Source: Planctomycetota bacterium (lineage in GTDB: Bacteria > Planctomycetota > Phycisphaerae > WQYP01). From it: 10,429 nt of DNA. The stretch is from positions 1 through 10,429 of the forward strand of contig JAJZCT010000066.1 in NCBI GenBank assembly GCA_021828925.1. The letters are read 5' to 3'. Within the stretch, counting starts at the first letter, position 1, and every line of letters begins with the position of its first letter. The notes under the pieces were generated by a model. That model was not told the DNA's origin. It worked only from the letters and a program-made list of their open reading frames with translations, and made no database searches. Both the position numbers and the translations under genes were made by a program. This document shows positions 5,072 through 10,429 of this stretch, piece after piece.

Positions 5072-7615
5072 TCATCCTGCACTTCGACATTCAACCGCAG
5101 CCAAAACAATACCTGCTGCCGCGAGCACAACCACCCCAACCGGCGCGATTGGTATAACGGACAGCTTTGGGGTATAGGCATCGATGGTTGCATTGATCCG
5201 TGATTGCACCGCCGACGGAAACATGTTTTCATACCGGCGGTCGGTTCGCATCGCGGTGGTGTACTGGGGCGGGAATTTATATCTGGTGCTGGCTGGTAAA
5301 AAAATCCCCAAGATCGCCACCAGGGTTGCCGCGATAAAGCCGGATAAGACCGCCCACTTCAAGGCTCTGACTACCGCTGCTGCAGTGCTGCCGTTGGCAA
5401 GCAGCACGATGGTACAAGCCAGGATCAGCATGCCAAGAGCCGTGCATACACCGGCCTGCCAAAAATAGAAGCCCATCACCGCTGTCGTCGTGTTAATCCC
5501 AATAACAGATTCTGACACCACCGCCCAGGGAAGAACCGCGCTTAGCGCAATGATCGCGGCAATGACCGCCATTGTTGTTACCCTTTTCCTGGACACGATT
5601 CCATGTGTAGCTCCGCTAGCCGGTACCGATGCCCGTACAACCTGTCCGCCAGCGCCGGCATTGGTTGCTGCTGCCGCAGGTACGTGCAACGGTTGCCCAG
5701 CAGTTGCTCCCGGAGAACCCCACCGCAGCCCGCCTGGCGACTGAGGAGGTGCTGGATAAAAACCGCCCGTCCCGGAACCAGCCAGAAATTCCGAGGTTTG
5801 GGCCGCTGCGGTACCGCGATTTACCAGCGGCGGGGGTATCACAGCCGCTGGGGTTGTGGTTGGACGGACGGTACTTTCACGAATAGCCGCTGGAGGTGTC
5901 GCAAACGCCATTGGAGCTACGGCCTGCCGCAGAGGAGGCGGCATTCCCGCAAGTCGCGGTGGTGGCGGTCCGCCACCGGAGTGATGCGGTGCGGGCGGTG
6001 GTTCCGTCCGTGAAAGCGGCTGCGGTGGTGGTTTGCTCGCCCCGCTCACGTTATGGAACGGCGGACGAACCGGCGGGGGTGGTGGCGGCGGCGATTGCTG
6101 CGGAGCGGCCACGCTGGCGGTAGCCATCGCAAAATTCGATACGGGAACCACGGGCGGTTCTCCGGCACCCGCCCGATCCGCCTCAATGAGTCCCTTGAAA
6201 TGCCACGCTTTAATCATTGCCACGATGAACATCACAAAGCTTACAATTGAGAAAATGAACCAGCCGATGATCGGAATAATGGGGGCGAGCAAGGTATAGA
6301 TGCACATTCTCCTATTAAAATGATACCCACAATCACCTTTGTCCGTCCGGCCGCGGCTCTGGAAGTAGGCTTGATAGCCGCGAGCCAGTGGCAGGAAGAT
6401 AAAAAACATCCAGATTACATTGAATATAGGGATCAACAGAAGCCATGCCAGTGCCGGCTCCTGTTGGCGAAGCTCTTTTGGGATGCTGGCCAGACAGCGC
6501 TGTAAAATCCAACAGACGAGGATATTAATAGCAGCGACGCCAATCAAGGTTATCCAATAGAACGCCAAGTAAAACGTCGATAACGTGGAAAAAAGCCGAA
6601 GCCACGGTGGCTGACCGCCATGTACCGGGCTCTCTTGCGTTACCGCCTGTCCAGTCGGCTCGATCTGCTGCTGCTCGGCTCGCTGTATCTGACGGAACAT
6701 TCGGGCGAGCGGTGAAGAGGTTTTCCGTGCGGTGTTGGTCCGCAGGTTGGTCTGCGCCTTCGGCGCAGGCGGCATCGCCGAGGTGCCCGCCACCGAGGCT
6801 GTGGCATTAGAAACTCTCACCACCCGGCTGACAATTTCGGTAATGGCAGATGCCCTTGGAACTCTTTCCGTAAATAACAGGCCCGAAATGCTCGGATTGA
6901 ATGCTCCGCCCGTGAAATTTCGCGTTCCAGAAGCGGCCCCAATGGTTATCCGGTCGCCTGGTTGAAGATTCGTCATCCGGAAGAAATAAACGTCAATCCC
7001 GCCATTCGGGTGGCCGCCGTCGCGGCCAGTCTTTACTGTTACCTTCGATTCGCCGCACGTTACTTGGATCACACTCGGATAGTCATCCACGCGACCACGG
7101 TGAATATTGGTTATAAAACCGATATACCAATTTTTTGGTATCGTGGCGTAAGAAGAGAGATTGATCAGTACAAGTGGAACGATAGCGCGGCCGTTTGGGG
7201 CGTGTGTTACCTCGAAGCCGGCCCGGATTTTTTTGCCGGGCTGGCTCGGATTATCAATAAGCGAATAGCCTTGGAAACCAGCCGCCGAGGCCGTATCAAT
7301 CCCTGGCGGAGCGGCAATTTTTGAAATATAGGGCGGCAATTTCTGCAACTGCTCTCCTGCTCTGAATGCACCATCGTACCCGTACCAAGTTCGGGTAATG
7401 CGTTCTGGCGGTGCCGTGCTGAAGAGGTCATATCCATCAGTGGAGTACCTTACCGCTGCCGTCGGTCCGGCATTTTTGATCACACCGCGATAGCTGACCG
7501 CGTGTGCCCGGATCGCAGAACTGGCCGATAGCAGCGCCAGCAACAGGGCAATCGGTGCCGTCACCCGGAAACCTCCGCGCAGCCATCGAATTTTCTTTTT
7601 TTTCCCAGGTTCCAT
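5072..7615 (-). CDS. Large multi-domain membrane protein with exported beta domain, proline-rich segment and four-TM tail
   Basis: This 847-aa protein starts at an ATG with AGGAG seven bases upstream. Residues 1-38 look like a signal peptide or anchor: a Lys/Arg-rich start, then a hydrophobic run ending near AHA. Residues about 40-255 are an aromatic, beta-rich exported region (for example MTNLQPGDRITIG at 214-226). A membrane region follows (helices about 343-371, 388-411 and 436-471). It contains ALAWLLLIPIFNVIWMFF and a GRTDKGDCG loop, a pattern I associate with unnamed planctomycete membrane domains. Residues about 480-670 are an extreme Pro/Ala-rich segment, including a run of eight prolines (509-516). 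The tail (about 678-847) is a four-helix module shared with the gene at 4309, here with about 35 extra residues before the last helix. It lies 62 bp after the preceding gene and 67 bp before the next. Function unknown. The proline segment is a plausible ligand for the GYF domains of its neighbours. Confidence 0.85.
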   Translation of the reverse strand: MEPGKKKKIRWLRGGFRVTAPIALLLALLSASSAIRAHAVSYRGVIKNAGPTAAVRYSTDGYDLFSTAPPERITRTWYGYDGAFRAGEQLQKLPPYISKIAAPPGIDTASAAGFQGYSLIDNPSQPGKKIRAGFEVTHAPNGRAIVPLVLINLSSYATIPKNWYIGFITNIHRGRVDDYPSVIQVTCGESKVTVKTGRDGGHPNGGIDVYFFRMTNLQPGDRITIGAASGTRNFTGGAFNPSISGLLFTERVPRASAITEIVSRVVRVSNATASVAGTSAMPPAPKAQTNLRTNTARKTSSPLARMFRQIQRAEQQQIEPTGQAVTQESPVHGGQPPWLRLFSTLSTFYLAFYWITLIGVAAINILVCWILQRCLASIPKELRQQEPALAWLLLIPIFNVIWMFFIFLPLARGYQAYFQSRGRTDKGDCGYHFNRRMCIYTLLAPIIPIIGWFIFSIVSFVMFIVAMIKAWHFKGLIEADRAGAGEPPVVPVSNFAMATASVAAPQQSPPPPPPPVRPPFHNVSGASKPPPQPLSRTEPPPAPHHSGGGPPPPRLAGMPPPLRQAVAPMAFATPPAAIRESTVRPTTTPAAVIPPPLVNRGTAAAQTSEFLAGSGTGGFYPAPPQSPGGLRWGSPGATAGQPLHVPAAAATNAGAGGQVVRASVPASGATHGIVSRKRVTTMAVIAAIIALSAVLPWAVVSESVIGINTTTAVMGFYFWQAGVCTALGMLILACTIVLLANGSTAAAVVRALKWAVLSGFIAATLVAILGIFLPASTRYKFPPQYTTAMRTDRRYENMFPSAVQSRINATIDAYTPKLSVIPIAPVGVVVLAAAGIVLAAVECRSAG

Positions 7616-7677
7616 AGCTTAACTCCTGCTGATAGCAATCGCCCGATCACAGACAAACCGTTTCAATTCGCGGGCGA

Positions 7678-9543
7678 CTACTTTGTGATTGCAACCTCAA
7701 TCGCATTGGATTGCGTCAAGTTCATTTTGACCGTCAGTCGCGATCTAATCACCACCGGCCGTAGCCACATTATCAACCAACTGGAGGGTGCGCCACTGGC
7801 ATTCGTTACCACTGCGCTCAAATAATATTTCCCCTCCGACACATGTCTGAAAGCAAATTCTCCCTTGCTACCGGTCAAGGTCGATTTGACGATGCCCGGT
7901 TTAACCGCTGCGGAGAAGCCTGGGGGTAAGACCATATCCTTATAAACGGCAAAACGCGGATGGGCGAAATGCAGTGGGTTCCGAGTGCTCCGAGCGCGGG
8001 GGTAGAAGGCCGGGTTGCTGTGATCCCAGAGAAAGAGGAAAAAATCTCTGGTATCCATTCGGTCTGGCAGGTTCTGGAGGTACGCCTTAACACCCCTAAT
8101 CCGTTGCCGGAGAGCGTCCGCCTGATCCCGAACCCATTGCATGCTTTCCGCTAAGGGAGGCGGACCAAAGACCATGGGAACAGGTGGTGTGGTTCCGGGC
8201 GGATAAGCCTGAAAAATCATTTGCCCGCTCCGAACGCTGTTAACGGTTCCCCCATTTGTCGCTATGGCCGCAAACGCGGCTTTTCGGTTGCGGAGGTAGC
8301 GTAAAAGGGACTTTAGCGATGCACTAACTTGAGACCTCGGCACGGTGGCCTGCTCGAGAGTTACCACCACCGATGCTGGCCTGATTTGCCCGCCTCCCGT
8401 GGTGTTTATCGCGATAGTTCCCAGCACCTTGGCAAATATTCCCGTTGCCTGTGCAATCTTTTCATGGAGAATTGCATTGGAGGCGTTGGCGACCCGTGAT
8501 GCAGTCAATATTTCTTTAAGGCCACGTTTGTGCGACACGTCAAATGTCCTGAGCTCATTTGATAGATGGGTAATCAGCATGGTGTTTGCTTGCAGTGCCA
8601 ACGCCAGGCCTTCGGCTCCGGTATGTCGGAATTCCCGGTTGGAGGCAAGCAGCTTTTTGACCAAAGGCGCCGCACTAGCATGAATTGCGGCGCTTTCCTG
8701 AAAGATAACCGCCAGTTTCGAAGCAGCCTTCCGTTCGATCACCACGGACCGTGCCAGGCTGCCCACCAACTTCCCTATTGCCACATTAGTCGCCTTTAAT
8801 CTGCTAACGAGTTGGCTAATCTTAATATCATCGTTCTGCTGTGCGGATTTAAGCTGCGCACGGTCAGCGGCATAAACTCGTTGTAGCCGGGCAATCTTCG
8901 CATTCACCAGTGTGAGACGTTCGTTGGATGCGGTGATTTGCTTCTGGAGAACTTCTGCGCGGCTCTGATAATTCGCCCGAATTGATTGCCGCTGCCGACG
9001 TAGAAGCATTTCGTCGGCCCTCAACTGTTGCTGCAAAGCTGGATTTCCCACGATCTGTTGGGCAAGTTCACTCACCTTGGTGCGTCGGATCTGTTGGTTC
9101 GATAGTCCGACCGCGATCACGAGGATCACACAAACAATAAGAAGCATCGCCAGCGATCCGACGAGAAAATAGGATGCCGGAGGTGAAAAAAAAGGCACTC
9201 CGTTTTGCGGTGCAATGTATTGGGCAGGATTCACCGCCGCCGGTGGAGGTGGGACAGGCGCAACTGCTCGCGGAGGCAGAGGGGAGGGCGGCTCGCTGGC
9301 CACCGGAGGTAGTGGCTTCGGAGCCGGATCAGGGTTCCCCTCCGTCGCGACAAATAAGTCGCGGAATTGCACAACTTCACCGGCAGCCGCCCAGCCCGCC
9401 ATTCCCTCTTTCCACACCGGCGTGTCAGCTGGAAATGAGCGATCTTTTAAAATACGGCGAAGCTCGATCGTTCCCACAGGCCCATAAGATTCCCCGCTGG
9501 CCGAGTAATGCCACAGATTGTCGCCGTTCGATTGTCCCGACAT
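7678..9543 (-). CDS. GYF_2-like / TM / coiled-coil membrane protein
   Basis: This is a 621-aa protein whose ATG is preceded by AAGGAG at five bases. Residues 10-60 form an intact GYF_2-like domain (LWHYSASGESYGP; VWKEGMAGW). A strongly proline-rich linker (72-110) leads to SPPASYF and one membrane helix (about 125-147). A long Gln/Arg/Ala-rich helical, probably coiled-coil, region (about 150-375) follows. The C-terminal region has FLFLWDHSNPAFY (502-514) and ends in a carboxypeptidase regulatory-like strand set (SKGEFAFRHVSEGKYYLSA, 559-577). It is a full-length paralogue of the gene at 2454-4241: both share PPASYF, a K-V-x-(E/D)-L-A-Q-Q motif after the membrane helix, HTGA near residue 307, L-W-D followed by P-x-F-Y, and an IEVA ending. 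It lies 70 bp after the NHL-repeat gene and 62 bp before the 847-aa gene. The coiled coil is predicted to lie outside the membrane. Function unknown. Confidence 0.87.
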   Translation of the reverse strand: MSGQSNGDNLWHYSASGESYGPVGTIELRRILKDRSFPADTPVWKEGMAGWAAAGEVVQFRDLFVATEGNPDPAPKPLPPVASEPPSPLPPRAVAPVPPPPAAVNPAQYIAPQNGVPFFSPPASYFLVGSLAMLLIVCVILVIAVGLSNQQIRRTKVSELAQQIVGNPALQQQLRADEMLLRRQRQSIRANYQSRAEVLQKQITASNERLTLVNAKIARLQRVYAADRAQLKSAQQNDDIKISQLVSRLKATNVAIGKLVGSLARSVVIERKAASKLAVIFQESAAIHASAAPLVKKLLASNREFRHTGAEGLALALQANTMLITHLSNELRTFDVSHKRGLKEILTASRVANASNAILHEKIAQATGIFAKVLGTIAINTTGGGQIRPASVVVTLEQATVPRSQVSASLKSLLRYLRNRKAAFAAIATNGGTVNSVRSGQMIFQAYPPGTTPPVPMVFGPPPLAESMQWVRDQADALRQRIRGVKAYLQNLPDRMDTRDFFLFLWDHSNPAFYPRARSTRNPLHFAHPRFAVYKDMVLPPGFSAAVKPGIVKSTLTGSKGEFAFRHVSEGKYYLSAVVTNASGAPSSWLIMWLRPVVIRSRLTVKMNLTQSNAIEVAITK

Positions 9544-9613
9544 ACGTTCTCCTTAGCTTGCATGAACACTTTTCTGACTTGTTGGCTCAACACGGTACCC
9601 CTTCGCAAACACC

Positions 9614-10429
9614 CTAACCACTCGCCGAAGCGGCTTCAATAATCGCTTTAACCGCGCGTGGCACGACGCAGATTGCATAACCGTCGGGGTTGGCGACAGT
9701 TTCCACCGGCTGAAGATCGGTGGGGACTATACCGCCCCTCGTCCGGCTGCCAGTCAGTTTGGTGGTGTCGTAAATATTCACTCCACCATTTACCACCACG
9801 TACAGGTAGCCACGCCTATCCAACGCCATCATCTGGGGCGAGTTGATCTCGGCTAGAGAACCGTAAATGCCGCCGTCCAATTGCGCTTTTCCATTCGCGC
9901 CGAGCGAAATCTTGGAAATGCAATTCAGCAACTCGTCGCCGACATAAACGACTCCGCCCGACGTTACCGCGATTCCATAGGGCGTGCCGATTGATACGGA
10001 TCGCGTATCGGTCGCTGCAGCCAACAAATCGAGGATTGCAAAAACCGGAAGCTCGGCCCCCGCACTGGACGCCGTGGGAGGCAGGTTGACGGTCTTCAAC
10101 GCAGGAATACACGAGTAGAGCAGATCCCCATCCGGCTCGTAGGCTTTCACAGATTTATCGAGCAGGCTTGATACATAAACAGTCCCGTTGCCGTCGCAAG
10201 CCAATCCGTGTGGGCATGTCAGGTCTCCCGTGCTACCTTGGATATCCGTACTTTTTATTGTTTTGAACGGAGCAAGGTCATTTCTGCCGATGCCGATGTT
10301 GACAATCTTATACTCGGTGACGCTGGAATTGCCATTGTTTGCAACGTACAGGCAGCCTTTTCGGACGGCGATGCCGATTGGGCCATCCAAGCCAGTTTGG
10401 TTTCCGCTGATCACCGCGACCGGGCTTGA
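9614..10429 (-). CDS. NHL-repeat beta-propeller protein, partial (5' end beyond the window)
   Basis: The minus-strand frame is open through the right edge, giving 271 residues and a TAG stop at 9614. It shows at least four NHL-type blades with the usual P-x-G-(I/L)-A ... (L/V)-Y-V pattern: LDGPIGIAVRKGCLYVANNG, LTCPHGLACDGNGTVYVSS, IGTPYGIAVTSGGVVYVGDE, and a weaker INSPQMMALDRRGYLYVVVN. NHL propellers are usually exported or surface-exposed in bacteria and bind proteins or polysaccharide. No C-terminal membrane anchor or sorting signal is visible, and the N-terminal signal, if present, is outside the window. A GTG at 10414 is in frame, but the repeat pattern continues upstream of it (SSPVAVISGNQ), so it is unlikely to be the start. 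It is the first visible gene of the cluster, 70 bp upstream of the first GYF protein. Confidence 0.85.
   Translation of the reverse strand, partial: SSPVAVISGNQTGLDGPIGIAVRKGCLYVANNGNSSVTEYKIVNIGIGRNDLAPFKTIKSTDIQGSTGDLTCPHGLACDGNGTVYVSSLLDKSVKAYEPDGDLLYSCIPALKTVNLPPTASSAGAELPVFAILDLLAAATDTRSVSIGTPYGIAVTSGGVVYVGDELLNCISKISLGANGKAQLDGGIYGSLAEINSPQMMALDRRGYLYVVVNGGVNIYDTTKLTGSRTRGGIVPTDLQPVETVANPDGYAICVVPRAVKAIIEAASASG

Noticed and set aside
5057..5073. Hairpin right at the stop codon of the 847-aa gene (GACC-GA/TC-GGTC with a bulged G)
   Set aside because: It is short and no T-tract follows on the minus strand, so it does not support an intrinsic terminator between these genes.
5005..5232. 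N-terminal extension of the small GYF protein back to 5232
   Set aside because: It would overlap the end of the 847-aa gene and put unrelated residues before the GYF domain. The GTG at 5004 with AAGGAG six bases upstream is much better.
6050..6100. GGT/GGC-rich low-complexity DNA as a possible regulatory repeat
   Set aside because: It is the coding sequence (complement) of the polyproline run in the 847-aa protein, which explains the composition.

Overview
The window looks like an accessory region of a bacterial chromosome, probably from the Planctomycetota or a close relative. The case rests on a cluster of long, proline-rich membrane proteins carrying N-terminal GYF_2-like (DUF4339-type) domains, a protein style common in that phylum. 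No ribosomal or housekeeping marker is present, so this placement is an inference.

Layout. (1) Positions 1-594 hold two small divergent genes: a partial helix-turn-helix excisionase-type gene leaving the left edge on the minus strand, and a small ribbon-helix-helix-like protein on the plus strand. An AT-rich intergenic region with a short palindrome separates them. This looks like the edge of a mobile or integrated element. (2) Positions 595 to about 2297 have no convincing gene. The stretch is unusually rich in inverted repeats, including a 12-bp stem at 811-846, a compound stem at 1120-1160 and a run of three hairpins at 1687-1774. One weak minus-strand reading frame (1581-2099) is listed with low confidence. 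(3) Positions 2298-2453 encode, on the minus strand, the last 51 codons of what I recognise as an ISL3-family transposase, cut off exactly at the stop codon of the next gene. (4) Positions 2454-10429 are a minus-strand, operon-like cluster of five genes, read from right to left: an NHL-repeat beta-propeller protein (partial), a GYF/TM/coiled-coil protein, an 847-aa multi-domain membrane protein with a long proline-rich segment, a small GYF plus four-TM protein, and a second GYF/TM/coiled-coil protein. Gaps are 62-70 bp, and each of the four complete genes has its own Shine-Dalgarno-like sequence.

How the genes may work together. The two coiled-coil proteins are paralogues along their whole length. 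The 847-aa protein and the small GYF protein share the same C-terminal four-helix membrane module. The cluster therefore seems to have grown by duplication and module shuffling. Three proteins carry a GYF-type domain, a fold that in eukaryotes binds proline-rich peptides, and the fourth carries a very long proline-rich segment. A membrane complex held together by GYF/polyproline contacts, with coiled coils and beta-rich domains outside the membrane and a secreted or surface propeller protein, is a testable idea but not an established system.
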